Positions 45,235-53,947 are shown, numbered from the stretch's first letter. The stretch is DNA of 64,000 nt from Catenulispora sp. GP43 (GCF_041260665.1 NZ_JBGCCT010000003.1:186001-250000); one strand, 5' to 3'. The notes: generated by a model from the sequence alone, not told the origin. Numbers and translations are program-made.

Positions 45235-46920
45235 TCAGCTATGAGTCTTGCTGTATTCGGCGCCGAGCTCCGCGGCGATCTGGTCGCCTCCGCTGCTCTT
45301 CCACTTCTTGATCACATCGTTCCAGGACGACAGCTGCGCCTTCCCGGTGATGATCGCGTTCATCCCGTCCTGAATCTGCTGCAGCAGGGTCGGCCACTGC
45401 TTGTTGCGGGTCGCCGACTGGATGCCCAGGCTCGGGTCCGGGACGCCGAGCGGCACGATGTCCACCTGCGCCTGGTAGCAGCGCTTAGCCGCCTCGGGCT
45501 CGCCGGCGAGGTAGTTCACCAGCGGGGCGGCCATGACGTACTTGAACGGCACGTTCACCGAGTTCTCGATCTTGCCGAGGTCGGTCGGCTTCGAGGGCCC
45601 CCCGTCCGCGCCGCGGGTGAAGTGCACGCCCTCGATGCCGTAGTTGATCAGCTCCCACTCCTTGGAGCCGAAGGGCGCGGCCAGGAAGTTCAGCACGCCG
45701 AGCAGCATCTTGATCCGCTCCGGCGACGCCTTCTTCAGAGCCGTGTAGCCGAAGTAGCCCGGGGTCAGCCACGGCGTCGCCTTGGCGCCGGCGCCGGTGT
45801 CGTAGGGACGGACGAAGTCGACCTTCCACTTCTCGTTGACCGCGGTCGCGTAGCCGCCGAACCCGCCGAATCCGTCGGTGGTGGTGACGTAGGTCCCGTT
45901 CTGGAAGTCCGTCTTGCACTGGGTGCTCGACACGGTCAGCGCCGCCGGGTCGTACAGGCCCTTGCCGTACCAGTCGGCCATCGTGGCCAGCGACTGCTTC
46001 ATGGTGTCGGTGCCGTAGGCGGTGGTGAACTGGCCGTTCGCGAGCGACCACAGGTTGGGGGTGCCGTGCACGCCGGAGTGCGTCAGGTAGCCGAAGGAGG
46101 CCACCTTGTTGGTGCCGAGCGCGAAGTGGCCCTGCGTGTTCAGCTTCACCAGTCCGGCAGTCAGTTCGGCCTTGCTCAGGCCGCCCGGCGTCGGGTTCCA
46201 GATCCCGGCCTGCTGGAACAGGTCGGAGTCCGCGAAGAACGAGTTCCCGAGCCGCGGCCGGTGGATCGGTATCGCGTAGAAGTCGCCGCCGACCCGGCCC
46301 ACCGAGTCCCAGCTGTACGGCGGGATCGCGGCCAGGTTCGGGTAGGCCTTCGCACCGGCGTCCCCGGACAGGTACTGGCCCAGCGGCTCGCACTTGGCCT
46401 GCAGGAACTGCGCCTCGTTCGGCAGCTGGTACAGGCCCAGCATGATGATGTCCGGCAGGTCCGAGGCGGCCATCATGGCGCCGAGCTTGGTCTGCCAGTC
46501 GGCGTCGGTGACCATCGTCAGGTCCAGGTCCACGCCGACCGCGTCGTTGACGGCCTTCCACAGCTGGTTCTGGTCCGGACCCTTGGGCTGCGTGCCGTAG
46601 GTGACGATCAGGGCCCGCACCTTCGAGCCGTCGCCGGGCTTGGTCGGCACCGACTGGATGAGGTTCGCCGGGTAGCGCAGGAACGTGTCCTGCACTCCGG
46701 CCGCCGTGCCCGGCATGTCGGGGTGCAGGCCGGCCGCCGGCGTGTAGGTCGGCCAGGCCATGAGCTTCTTGTCGGCGTTGGACTGCGCGGCGCCGGAGGT
46801 GGTCTTGGAGCCGCCGCAGGCCGCCAGGGCCGGGGCGGCGGCGGTCGCGACGGCGGCGGCACCGGTGGCGCGCAGGACGGTCCTGCGGGAGATCTGCTGC
46901 GCGGGGTTGGTGAACGGCAT
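45235..46920 (-). CDS. ABC transporter substrate-binding lipoprotein (LplA-like, Tat signal)
   Basis: A 561-residue extracellular solute-binding protein. The N-terminus has a twin-arginine signal (SRRTVLRATGAA) and lipobox (LAAC), so the mature protein is tethered outside the membrane. The long family 1-type binding fold with TMVTDADWQTKLGAMMAASDLPDII and WNPTPGGLSKAELTAGLVKLN resembles LplA-type binding proteins that pair with LplB/LplC permeases and carry oligosaccharides. ATG 46920 is the only start in front of the signal. It is third in the operon, after the permeases (14-bp gap) and before the lyase (3-bp gap). Confidence 0.92.
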   Translation of the reverse strand: MPFTNPAQQISRRTVLRATGAAAVATAAAPALAACGGSKTTSGAAQSNADKKLMAWPTYTPAAGLHPDMPGTAAGVQDTFLRYPANLIQSVPTKPGDGSKVRALIVTYGTQPKGPDQNQLWKAVNDAVGVDLDLTMVTDADWQTKLGAMMAASDLPDIIMLGLYQLPNEAQFLQAKCEPLGQYLSGDAGAKAYPNLAAIPPYSWDSVGRVGGDFYAIPIHRPRLGNSFFADSDLFQQAGIWNPTPGGLSKAELTAGLVKLNTQGHFALGTNKVASFGYLTHSGVHGTPNLWSLANGQFTTAYGTDTMKQSLATMADWYGKGLYDPAALTVSSTQCKTDFQNGTYVTTTDGFGGFGGYATAVNEKWKVDFVRPYDTGAGAKATPWLTPGYFGYTALKKASPERIKMLLGVLNFLAAPFGSKEWELINYGIEGVHFTRGADGGPSKPTDLGKIENSVNVPFKYVMAAPLVNYLAGEPEAAKRCYQAQVDIVPLGVPDPSLGIQSATRNKQWPTLLQQIQDGMNAIITGKAQLSSWNDVIKKWKSSGGDQIAAELGAEYSKTHS

Positions 46921-46934
46921 GACGGTGCGGTTCC

Positions 46935-47834
46935 TTAGCTCTTGACGGCGCCGGTCATGACGCCCTTGGTGAAGTAGCGCTGCAGGAAGGGGAAGGCGGC
47001 GGCGATCGGCACGATCGCGATGACCACCAGGGCGGAGATCGCCTTCATCGGGGCGATGCCGGTGATGTCCACGCCGGCCTCGGCGTTGGGGTTGTTGCCG
47101 GCGATGACGAAGCCGCGCAGCACCGTGGACAGCGGGTTCAGCGAGCCGCCGTTGGTGTAGAGCATCGCCCGGAAGTAGTCGTTCCAATAGCCGACGGCGT
47201 AGTACAGGCCGACCACCGCGATGATCGCCTTGGACAGCGGGAGCACGATCTTGAACAGGGTCCTGAGATCCCCGGCGCCGTCCAGGCGCGCCGCCTCGTA
47301 CAGCTCCTCCGGGATGCCCTGGAAGAAGCCGCGCATGATGACCAGGTTGAAGACGTTGATCATCACCGGCACGAACAGCGCGGCCAGGTGGTCGAACAGG
47401 TGCAGGTCGGTGACCACCAGGAAACTGGGGATCATGCCGGCCGGGAACAGGAACGTGAACAGGATCGCCAGCAGGATCGGCTTTCCGGCCGGCACGTTCG
47501 GCCGGGACAGCGCGTAGGCCAGGAAGGTCGTCGAGGCCAGGCTGGCCGCGGTGCCGAGCGCGGTCACCAGGACCGAGACCCACAGCGCGTGGCCGATGGT
47601 CCCGCCCTCGAAGACGTTGGTGTACGCGGAGAAGTCCAGCTTGTCCGGCCACAGCGACCAGCCGCCGTTGGCGTTCACCTCGGCGTCGGAGGACACCGAG
47701 GTCGCCAGCACCAGCCAGAACGGCACGGCTATCAGGGCCAGGATGACCACGACCGTGGCGCCTTTCAGCGCGCTGACCGCGGGCTTGGGCCGGCCCATCC
47801 AGGCCGGACGCAGATTCGAGCTCTCGACGCTCAC
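46935..47834 (-). CDS. ABC transporter permease, LplC-like (CUT1 carbohydrate type)
   Basis: A 299-residue permease with six predicted helices and the cytoplasmic EAA loop EELYEAARLDGAGDLRTLFK. Typical family features are FLAYALSRPNVPAGKP in the second helix region and a C-terminus ending FLQRYFTKGVMTGAVKS, which is characteristic of LplC/YtcP-type carbohydrate permeases. GTG 47834 overlaps the stop of the other permease (GTGA). No ATP-binding subunit is encoded in the operon, so a shared MsiK-type ATPase elsewhere is expected. Confidence 0.92.
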   Translation of the reverse strand: MSVESSNLRPAWMGRPKPAVSALKGATVVVILALIAVPFWLVLATSVSSDAEVNANGGWSLWPDKLDFSAYTNVFEGGTIGHALWVSVLVTALGTAASLASTTFLAYALSRPNVPAGKPILLAILFTFLFPAGMIPSFLVVTDLHLFDHLAALFVPVMINVFNLVIMRGFFQGIPEELYEAARLDGAGDLRTLFKIVLPLSKAIIAVVGLYYAVGYWNDYFRAMLYTNGGSLNPLSTVLRGFVIAGNNPNAEAGVDITGIAPMKAISALVVIAIVPIAAAFPFLQRYFTKGVMTGAVKS

Positions 47835-48793
47835 TGGTAGACCCCCTGTTCGCCGAGCTTGTGCGCGATCTTGTTGGCGCCGATCACCAGCACCATCGCC
47901 ACCAGGCCCTTGAGCAGGCCGGCGACCGCCGCCACGGAGAACTGGCCGTTGCCGACGCCGTGGTTGTAGACGTAGGTGTCGATCACCTCCGCCGCGGCCG
48001 GCGTGAAGGTGTCCCGCTGCTGCATGACCTGGTCGAAGCCGACCGACAGGATGTCGCCGACCCGCAGGATCAGCAGCAGCACGATGACCGGCCGGATCGA
48101 GGGCAGGGTGACGTGCCAGGTGCGGCGGGCCCAGCCGGCACCGTCGAGCGAGGCGGCCTCGTAGAGCGCGTCGTCGACCTGGTACAGCGCGGCCAGGAAG
48201 ATGATCGTGCCCCAGCCGCAGTCCTTCCAGATCAGCTCGATCAGCATCATCGGCTTGAACCAGGCCGGGTCCCGGAAGACGTTCACCACGACGTGGTGGC
48301 TGTCGTGCGTCAGCAGGCTGTTGACCATCCCGGAGGGACCCAGCACCTGCACGAACAGCCCGACCACGACCACCCACGAGATGAAGTGCGGCAGGTAGAC
48401 GAAGCTGACCACCAGCTTGCGCACCCGGTTGCGGGTCAGGCTGAACAGGAACATCGCCAGCGCCAGCGGCACCGGGAAGTAGAAGACCAGCTGGATCAGG
48501 GCCAGCTCGAAGGTGTTGCGGACCGCGTGCCAGAAGTCGGGGTCGGCGAACAGCGTCGAGAACTGCTGGAACCCGACCCAGGCGCTGTCCTTGATGCCGA
48601 CGAAGGGCACGTAGTCCTTGAAGGCGATGATGTTCCCGAGCTGCGCCAGGTACTGGAAGACCCCGAAGTACAGCACGCCGGGAAGCATCATCAGCAGCAG
48701 GACCTTGTCCCGCCGCAAGCGCGCCCACCGGGTCCTGGCCCGGGGCTCGGCCCCGGCTGTCGCGGCGGCTGCGGCGGCCGTTGCGGCTGCCAT
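47831..48793 (-). CDS. ABC transporter permease, LplB-like (CUT1 carbohydrate type)
   Basis: A 320-residue permease. An Ala-rich N-terminal tail is followed by the first helix (KVLLLMMLPGVLYFGVFQYLA) and by features of the LplB group: IIAFKDYVPFVGIKDSAWVG, WVVVVGLFVQVLGPSGMVN, and the EAA loop DALYEAASLDGAGWARRTWH. It is the first gene of the six-gene operon and has its own promoter with an overlapping operator. The start is ATG 48793 with an AGGGAGGT-like ribosome site. Confidence 0.92.
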   Translation of the reverse strand: MAAATAAAAAATAGAEPRARTRWARLRRDKVLLLMMLPGVLYFGVFQYLAQLGNIIAFKDYVPFVGIKDSAWVGFQQFSTLFADPDFWHAVRNTFELALIQLVFYFPVPLALAMFLFSLTRNRVRKLVVSFVYLPHFISWVVVVGLFVQVLGPSGMVNSLLTHDSHHVVVNVFRDPAWFKPMMLIELIWKDCGWGTIIFLAALYQVDDALYEAASLDGAGWARRTWHVTLPSIRPVIVLLLILRVGDILSVGFDQVMQQRDTFTPAAAEVIDTYVYNHGVGNGQFSVAAVAGLLKGLVAMVLVIGANKIAHKLGEQGVYQ

Positions 48794-48835
48794 GCGGTAC
48801 CTCCCTACCTTTCGACGTCGGTGTGATGGGACGCG

Positions 48836-48864
48836 AACCTAAAACGGTTACTGTCTCGCGTCAA
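48836..48864 (-). promoter_or_regulatory. Promoter of the ABC/lyase operon with overlapping operator
   Basis: On the minus strand TTGACG (48864-48859) and TAGGTT (48841-48836) are 17 bp apart, a good housekeeping-type promoter. The spacer carries GTAACCGTTTT, which matches the motif at the divergent promoter, so a repressor bound there would block RNA polymerase. Confidence 0.7.
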
Positions 48865-48920
48865 GCGATCGAGGTCGGCGTGGCCGACTTGTGATCTGCT
48901 GTGACGTGGACGTGGGGTTC

Positions 48921-48949
48921 TTGACCTCGGAATCTGAGCCGCCTACAGT
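48921..48949 (+). promoter_or_regulatory. Promoter of the 2-hydroxyacid dehydrogenase gene
   Basis: TTGACC (48921-48926) and TACAGT (48944-48949) are separated by 17 bp, matching housekeeping sigma consensus well. Transcription would start near 48957, just before an operator-like palindrome. Confidence 0.75.
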
Positions 48950-48960
48950 CCTCGTGCTAC

Positions 48961-48972
48961 GAAACCGGTTAC
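48961..48972. promoter_or_regulatory. LacI-like operator just after the plus-strand promoter
   Basis: GAAACCGGTTAC contains the palindrome AACCGGTT; in reverse it reads GTAACCGGTTTC and so shares GTAACCGKTTT with the site in the divergent promoter. Located at about +6 of the predicted transcript, it is placed to repress it. Confidence 0.65.
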
Positions 48973-49012
48973 ATGACCACGACTCGGCGCGCGCCGAACG
49001 GGCATACCTGTA

Positions 49013-49048
49013 CCGGCAGAACATCGCTTCCCGGCAGAACATCGCCCG
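49013..49048 (+). repeat. 18-bp direct repeat in the dehydrogenase leader
   Basis: CCGGCAGAACATCGC occurs at 49013-49027 and 49031-49045, giving an 18-bp period directly before the ribosome-site region (GAGGGGG at about 49054-49060). Confidence 0.85.
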
Positions 49049-49065
49049 ACAGATGAGGGGGCCCC

Positions 49066-50088
49066 ATGGCCGGCCGTGCCGCCGCGTTATTCGCCATGCG
49101 TCCGGACGTCGCCGCCGCGGCGTTCCCGGCCGCGCTGCGCACCCGGCTCGACGCCGTCGTCGAGATCGACCACGGGCTGGTCGTGACCGACTTCGCCGAG
49201 CCGCGGGCGCGGCGGGCGCTGGCCGGCACCGAGGTCCTGCTGACCGGCTGGGGCTGCCCGCCGCTGGCCGCCGAGGTGCTGGACGCGGCGCCGAACCTGC
49301 GCGCGGTGGTGCACGCGGCCGGCTCTGTGAAGCACCATCTGGGCCCGGACTTCTGGGGACGCGGGATCCTCGCGTCCTCGGCCGCGGACGCCAACGCCCA
49401 TCCGGTCGCGCAGTTCACGCTCAGCGTGATCCTGCTGGCCTGGAAACGGACCTTCTCGATGGCGCGGCAGTACGCCGAGGGCGTCTACAAGGCGTCCGCG
49501 ACCTCGCCGCGGTTCGGCAACGTCGGCCGCACGGTCGGGGTGGTCGGCGCCTCGCGGATCGGCCGGCTGGTGCTGCCGATGCTGGCCCGCGAGGGCTTCG
49601 AGGTGCTGCTCGCCGATCCGACGCTGAGCCCGGCCGAGGCCGCGGCGCTGATGCCCGCGCCGTGGACGGTGCGGCTCGTGGACCTCGACGAGCTGCTGCG
49701 CCGCAGCGACGTGGTGACGCTGCACGCGCCGTCGCTGCCGGAGACCCGGCACCTGCTCGACGACCGGCGTCTGGGGCTGATGCCCGAGGGATCGGTGCTC
49801 GTCAACACCGCCCGCGGCGCCCTGATCGACACCGAGGCGCTGGTGCGGCACTGCGCCGCCGGCCGGATCGACGCGTTCCTGGACGTCACCGACCCCGACG
49901 AGCCGCTGCCGCCGGGGCATCCGCTGTTCCTGCTGCCGAACGTAGTCGTGACGCCGCACCTGGCCGGCGCGATGGGCAGCGAGGTCGCGCTGCTCGGCGG
50001 GTACGCGGTCGCCGACGTCGAGCGGTTCGTGGCGGGACTTCCGCTGCTCGGCGCGGTCCATGAGGATGATCTCGCGCGGATCGCCTAG
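49066..50088 (+). CDS. D-isomer-specific 2-hydroxyacid dehydrogenase family protein
   Basis: A 340-residue NAD-dependent dehydrogenase. The cofactor domain has GRTVGVVGASRIGRLVLPML (the third glycine of the usual GxGxxG is replaced in GASRIG) and the catalytic residues are in LVNTARGALIDTEAL (arginine), DVTDPDEPLPPGHPL (glutamate) and VVVTPHLAGAMGSE (histidine). It probably reduces or oxidises a 2-keto/2-hydroxy acid derived from sugar acids. It is divergent from the ABC/lyase operon with shared operator motifs, so it likely belongs to the same pathway. ATG 49066 follows GAGGGGGCCCC. Confidence 0.9.
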   Translation: MAGRAAALFAMRPDVAAAAFPAALRTRLDAVVEIDHGLVVTDFAEPRARRALAGTEVLLTGWGCPPLAAEVLDAAPNLRAVVHAAGSVKHHLGPDFWGRGILASSAADANAHPVAQFTLSVILLAWKRTFSMARQYAEGVYKASATSPRFGNVGRTVGVVGASRIGRLVLPMLAREGFEVLLADPTLSPAEAAALMPAPWTVRLVDLDELLRRSDVVTLHAPSLPETRHLLDDRRLGLMPEGSVLVNTARGALIDTEALVRHCAAGRIDAFLDVTDPDEPLPPGHPLFLLPNVVVTPHLAGAMGSEVALLGGYAVADVERFVAGLPLLGAVHEDDLARIA

Positions 50089-50114
50089 CCGGCGGCCCGG
50101 ACACCAGGGGAGAC

Positions 50115-50963
50115 ATGAGCACTTCACGCACTTCACGCGTTCTGGTCATCGGGATCGACGGCACGCGGCTGGACTTCCTGGAAGCCGAACCGACGCCGAA
50201 CCTCGACCGGATCGCCGGCGAGGGCTTCCTGGCCCCGGTCCGGATCGAGGACGGCACGCCGACGGTGTCAGGGCCCTGCTGGGCCACCGCGGTCACCGGC
50301 ACCAAGATCGACCGGCACGGCATCGGCGGCAACGACTTCGCCGGGCACCGCCTCGCCGAGCACCCGGACTTCCTGACCGTGCTGACCCGCGACTTCGGCC
50401 TGCACACCTACCTCGCGGTCGGGGCCTGGCCGCCGCTGGCCACCACGGCCGACCACGGCCCGATGTTCGCTGCGCCGTCCCGGCTGAGCTTCGCCACTTT
50501 CGGGCAGTCCGCGCCGGGCTGCGACCGCGGCGACGAGGCCGTCACCCGGGACGCCGAGCGCGTCCTGGCCGCCGAGGACGTCGGCGCGGCGTTCGTCTAC
50601 CTCGGCGTGAACGACGCCACCGGCCACGACCTGGGCTGCGGGGACGCGTACCGGGCCGCGATCCGCCGCACCGACGCGCGGGTCGGGCGGCTGCTGGCCG
50701 CGGTCGCCGCGCGGCCGGACCGGACGGGCGAGAACTGGACCTTCATCGCCGTCACCGACCACGGCCACGTCCTGGAAGGCGGCCACGGCGGCGGCAGCGA
50801 GGCCGAGCGGACCGCCTGGATCGCGGCCTGCGGCCCGGGGATCGAGGGCGGCGCCGACTACGGCACGCTGCGGCACGTGGACGTCGCGGCGCACGTCTAC
50901 GCGGCGCTGGGCGTCGAGCCGGACATCGTGCTGGACGGCAAGCCGTTCGCCTCTGTGGTCTGA
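50115..50963 (+). CDS. Alkaline-phosphatase-superfamily protein (type I phosphodiesterase/nucleotide pyrophosphatase-like)
   Basis: A 282-residue alkaline-phosphatase-fold protein. The first metal aspartate and candidate nucleophile region appear as LVIGIDGTRLDFLEA and GTPTVSGPCWATAVTGT, with threonine/serine at the nucleophile position. Further metal ligands appear in YLGVNDATGHDLG (aspartate and histidine) and VTDHGHVLEGGHGGG (aspartate and two histidines). No signal peptide is visible, which is unusual since many relatives are exported. It starts 26 bp after the dehydrogenase and is probably cotranscribed, so its substrate may be a phosphorylated or sulfated pathway sugar (inference). Confidence 0.85.
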   Translation: MSTSRTSRVLVIGIDGTRLDFLEAEPTPNLDRIAGEGFLAPVRIEDGTPTVSGPCWATAVTGTKIDRHGIGGNDFAGHRLAEHPDFLTVLTRDFGLHTYLAVGAWPPLATTADHGPMFAAPSRLSFATFGQSAPGCDRGDEAVTRDAERVLAAEDVGAAFVYLGVNDATGHDLGCGDAYRAAIRRTDARVGRLLAAVAARPDRTGENWTFIAVTDHGHVLEGGHGGGSEAERTAWIAACGPGIEGGADYGTLRHVDVAAHVYAALGVEPDIVLDGKPFASVV

Positions 50964-51011
50964 CTGGCCTTGTCGCCTTATCGCCTTGCCGGTGTGACCG
51001 GCGGACCGCGG

Positions 51012-51824
51012 CTACTTCGCCAGCTTGCCTATGTCCACGACCTGACCCGGCGGCGGCGGGTTCAGCGTCACCTGGGAGTCGTAGTCCATGAAGTCCAGCG
51101 TCCCGCCGCCGGGAGGCAGCACCCGCTCCAGGAAAGGCTGTCCGTCGATGGCCACGTAGACCCGGGTGTCCTTGGAGCCGGACAGCACGATCGACTTGGT
51201 GCCCCGGATGTCCTTCTGGCCGTCCTTGCCCAGCGAGCCGATGCCCTGCATGATCTGCGCCAGCAACTGGCGCGGGTCGGTCAGCGAGGCGAAGGTCTGG
51301 TACTGCGCGTCACTCGGGCCGATGTGCAGGTAGTTGATCTGCATCGCGGTGACCGCGATGCTGTTGTCGGACGAGCTCCCGCCCGAACTCGGGCTGCCCG
51401 GGGTGGAGGACGATCCCGAGGACGGCGCGGATGCGGACGAACTCGGCGCCGGGGCGGAGCCGTCACCGAGCCGGGACAGCACGGAGCGGTAGAAAGCCTC
51501 ATCGCCCTTGACGTAGACGTCCGGCCCGACCCGCAGCAGCTCGAGCACCTCGGTGCCGATGGTGACAGTGCCGGAGGCGCCCTTGTCCTTCACCAGCCGC
51601 AGGTCCAGCGCGACCGGCTGGTTGCCGGAGTTGAACTGGCCCTGGACGTGGACGCTGCTGGCGTTCAGGACGGCGTCCTCGGCGGTGGCGACGATGGATC
51701 CGGCGCCCTTCTTCGCGACGCCGTTGGTGCCGGTGGAGCCGCAGCCGGCCAGCACCGCCACGGCCGCCACGGCCGCGACAGCCGCGGCTCCTGCGCGGAC
51801 GGCGGTTCCTCGGGACGTGCGCAC
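51012..51824 (-). CDS. LppX/LprG-like lipoprotein
   Basis: A 270-residue exported lipoprotein. A signal peptide with lipobox VLAGCGSTG (cysteine about residue 28) is followed by the LppX_LprAFG fold (ATAEDAVLNASSVHVQGQF, PVALDLRLVKDKGASGTVTI) and a Ser/Pro-rich linker insert (SSSASAPSSGSSSTPGSPSS) in the middle. Relatives carry lipids or lipoglycans to the cell envelope in mycobacteria and streptomycetes; no partner transporter is adjacent. The start is a GTG at 51824 with GGAG upstream. It is convergent to the phosphodiesterase gene. Confidence 0.82.
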   Translation of the reverse strand: MRTSRGTAVRAGAAAVAAVAAVAVLAGCGSTGTNGVAKKGAGSIVATAEDAVLNASSVHVQGQFNSGNQPVALDLRLVKDKGASGTVTIGTEVLELLRVGPDVYVKGDEAFYRSVLSRLGDGSAPAPSSSASAPSSGSSSTPGSPSSGGSSSDNSIAVTAMQINYLHIGPSDAQYQTFASLTDPRQLLAQIMQGIGSLGKDGQKDIRGTKSIVLSGSKDTRVYVAIDGQPFLERVLPPGGGTLDFMDYDSQVTLNPPPPGQVVDIGKLAK

Positions 51825-52066
51825 GGTTCTCCCGTTCTCCCGTCGATCGGTGACGCCACGAGACTAGACGACGGGCCCGCGGACCGGGGACGGAGTAGCG
51901 GAGTCTGTCGCCCGGGGCCGGAACCGGTAGCCTGATCACATCATCGGACCTGGGGCGTCGCGCGGTCGGCGGCGTTTCGACCGGCCCGTGAGGCAGCACA
52001 CTCATCTTGACCACCCGCGGCCGCCGGGAGCGTGCCGGCCGCGCAGACGACGATGCGGAGGATGAC

Positions 52067-53443
52067 GTGAGGGCCCTGTCCCGCGTGTACGTCTCCCACC
52101 TCGCCGGCCGGTCCGTGTTCGACGCGGACGGCGAACCCGTGGGCCGGATCCGCGACATCGTGGTCAGCATGGGCGCCGGCGACTCCGCGCCGCGCGTGCT
52201 CGGCCTGGTCCTGGAGATGCAGATGCACGGCCGGCGGCGGGTCTTCCTGCCGATCGGCCGGGTCACCTCGATCGAGAACAACCAGGTGATCTCCACCGGC
52301 CTGGTGAACATGCGGCACTTCCAGCAGCGGGCCGGCGAGACGCTGGTGCTCACCGAACTGCTGGACCGCCAGGTCACGCTGAAGGCCACCGGCGAGACCG
52401 CGACCGTGCGCGACGTCGCCCTGGAGCCCGAGCGCGCCGGCAAGGACATGGCGCTGACCAAGCTGTTCGTGCAGAAGGCGGCCAAGGGCGGGCTGCGGCG
52501 CCGCGGCGAGTCGCTGACCGTGGACTGGGACGCGGTCGAGGGCCTGGAGGTCTCCGGCGTGCAAGGCGCCGCCGAGCTGGTCGCGGCGCTGGACAAGCTG
52601 CACGCCGCGGACCTGGCGCACGTCATGCACGAGCTGTCGCCCAAGCGCCGCGGCGAGGTAGCGGCGGCCCTGGACGACGAGCGCCTGGCCGACGTCATGG
52701 AGGAACTGCCCGAGGACGACCAGGTCGAGATCCTGGGCGAGCTGGAGTCCGAGCGCGCCGCCGACGTCCTGGAGGCGATGGACCCCGACGACGCCGCGGA
52801 CCTGCTCGGCGAGCTGAGCGCGGACGAGGCCGAGCGGCTGCTGGCCCTGATGGAGCCGCAGGACGCGAACCCGGTGCGGCGGCTGCTGACCTACCGCGAG
52901 GACACCGCCGGCGGCCTGATGAACTCCGACCCGATCATCCTGCTGCCGAACGCGACCGTGGCCGAGGCGCTGGCGCTGGTGCGGGACGAGGAGCGGACGC
53001 CGGCAAACGCCTCGCTGGTGTTCGTCACCCGTGCTCCGACCGAGACCCCGACCGGCCGCTACCTGGGCGCCGTGCACATCCAGCGGCTGCTGCGCGAGCC
53101 GCCGATGGCGCTGGTGTCGGCCGCGGTGGACGTCGAGCTGGAGCCGCTGGCCCCGGACACCATGCTGAACGAGGTCACGGCCTACATGGCGACCTACAAC
53201 CTGGTCGCGGTGCCGGTGGTGGACGCCGACGACCGGCTGCTGGGCGCGGTCACCGTGGACGACGTGCTGGACCACCTACTGCCGGACGACTGGCGGATGC
53301 GGCAGGGCAAGCACCCGCACGACGAGCTGCCGCCGGAGGCCCGCGAGGTCGTGGAGCTGCTGGAGGAGCAGGACGCCGGGACCGCGGGCCTGGAACGGAC
53401 CGGCACCGGCACCGGCACCGGCACCGAGGCGGGGGAGGGTTAA
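52067..53443 (+). CDS. PRC-barrel / MgtE-N / CBS-domain protein
   Basis: A 458-residue soluble protein. Residues about 5-160 contain two PRC-barrel-like segments (VSHLAGRSVFDADGEPVGRI and a second, ELLDRQVTLKATGETATV). About 180-290 is the MgtE N-terminal superhelix (ELSPKRRGEVAAALDDERLA, EELPEDDQVEILGELE), and 300-430 a CBS pair beginning REDTAGGLMNSDPIILLPN. The MgtE transmembrane domain is absent, so it is a regulator or adaptor rather than a channel. GTG 52067 has a GGAGG box four bases upstream; the in-frame TTG 52007 is weaker. A Gly-Thr repeat ends the protein. It abuts a DUF1003 gene. Confidence 0.85.
   Translation: MRALSRVYVSHLAGRSVFDADGEPVGRIRDIVVSMGAGDSAPRVLGLVLEMQMHGRRRVFLPIGRVTSIENNQVISTGLVNMRHFQQRAGETLVLTELLDRQVTLKATGETATVRDVALEPERAGKDMALTKLFVQKAAKGGLRRRGESLTVDWDAVEGLEVSGVQGAAELVAALDKLHAADLAHVMHELSPKRRGEVAAALDDERLADVMEELPEDDQVEILGELESERAADVLEAMDPDDAADLLGELSADEAERLLALMEPQDANPVRRLLTYREDTAGGLMNSDPIILLPNATVAEALALVRDEERTPANASLVFVTRAPTETPTGRYLGAVHIQRLLREPPMALVSAAVDVELEPLAPDTMLNEVTAYMATYNLVAVPVVDADDRLLGAVTVDDVLDHLLPDDWRMRQGKHPHDELPPEAREVVELLEEQDAGTAGLERTGTGTGTGTEAGEG
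53399..53425 (+). repeat. 6-bp repeats near the end of the MgtE-N/CBS gene
   Basis: GGCACC repeats about four times and encodes the C-terminal Thr-Gly-Thr-Gly run. Confidence 0.7.
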
Positions 53444-53947
53444 GTGGCGCGCGAGTACACACCGCCGCGGATGGACCAGCCGCGCGGCCGGCGGCAGGTC
53501 TCGCTGAAGCCGTCGTTCGACCCGGACGCCTTCGGCCGGGTCTCGGAGACCATCGCACGTTTCTTCGGCACCGCGCGGTACCTGATCATCCAGACCGTGA
53601 TCGTCATCATCTGGATCGCGCTGAACATCCTGGTGATCAGCAGGGCGATCCGCTGGGACCCGTACCCCTTCATCCTGCTGAACCTGGCGTTCTCGACACA
53701 GGCCGCGTACGCCGCGCCGCTGATCCTGCTGGCGCAGAACCGGCAGGCCGAGCGGGACAAGGTGCAGTTCGCCGAGGACCGGACCCGCGAGGAGCTGTCG
53801 ATCGCGACGATGGAGTACCTGACCCGGGAGATCGCCTCGCTGCGCCTGGCGGTCGGCGAGGTCGCCACCCGGGACTACGTGCGCGGCGAACTCCAGGGTC
53901 TGCTCAAGGAGCTGGAAGAGCGGGCCCGGGAACTGCCCGCGGAGTAA
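53444..53947 (+). CDS. DUF1003 family membrane protein
   Basis: A 167-residue DUF1003 protein with two membrane helices: about 48-68 (ARYLIIQTVIVIIWIALNIL) and 82-105 (PFILLNLAFSTQAAYAAPLI). After the second helix the conserved LLAQNRQAERDKVQFAEDR leads into a coiled cytoplasmic tail (ELQGLLKELEERARELPAE). GTG 53444 directly follows the stop of the CBS gene with no gap and a GGAGGG ribosome site inside it, so the two are coupled. The pair recurs in actinobacteria; a role in divalent-cation homeostasis is suggested only by the MgtE-N partner. Confidence 0.9.
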   Translation: MAREYTPPRMDQPRGRRQVSLKPSFDPDAFGRVSETIARFFGTARYLIIQTVIVIIWIALNILVISRAIRWDPYPFILLNLAFSTQAAYAAPLILLAQNRQAERDKVQFAEDRTREELSIATMEYLTREIASLRLAVGEVATRDYVRGELQGLLKELEERARELPAE

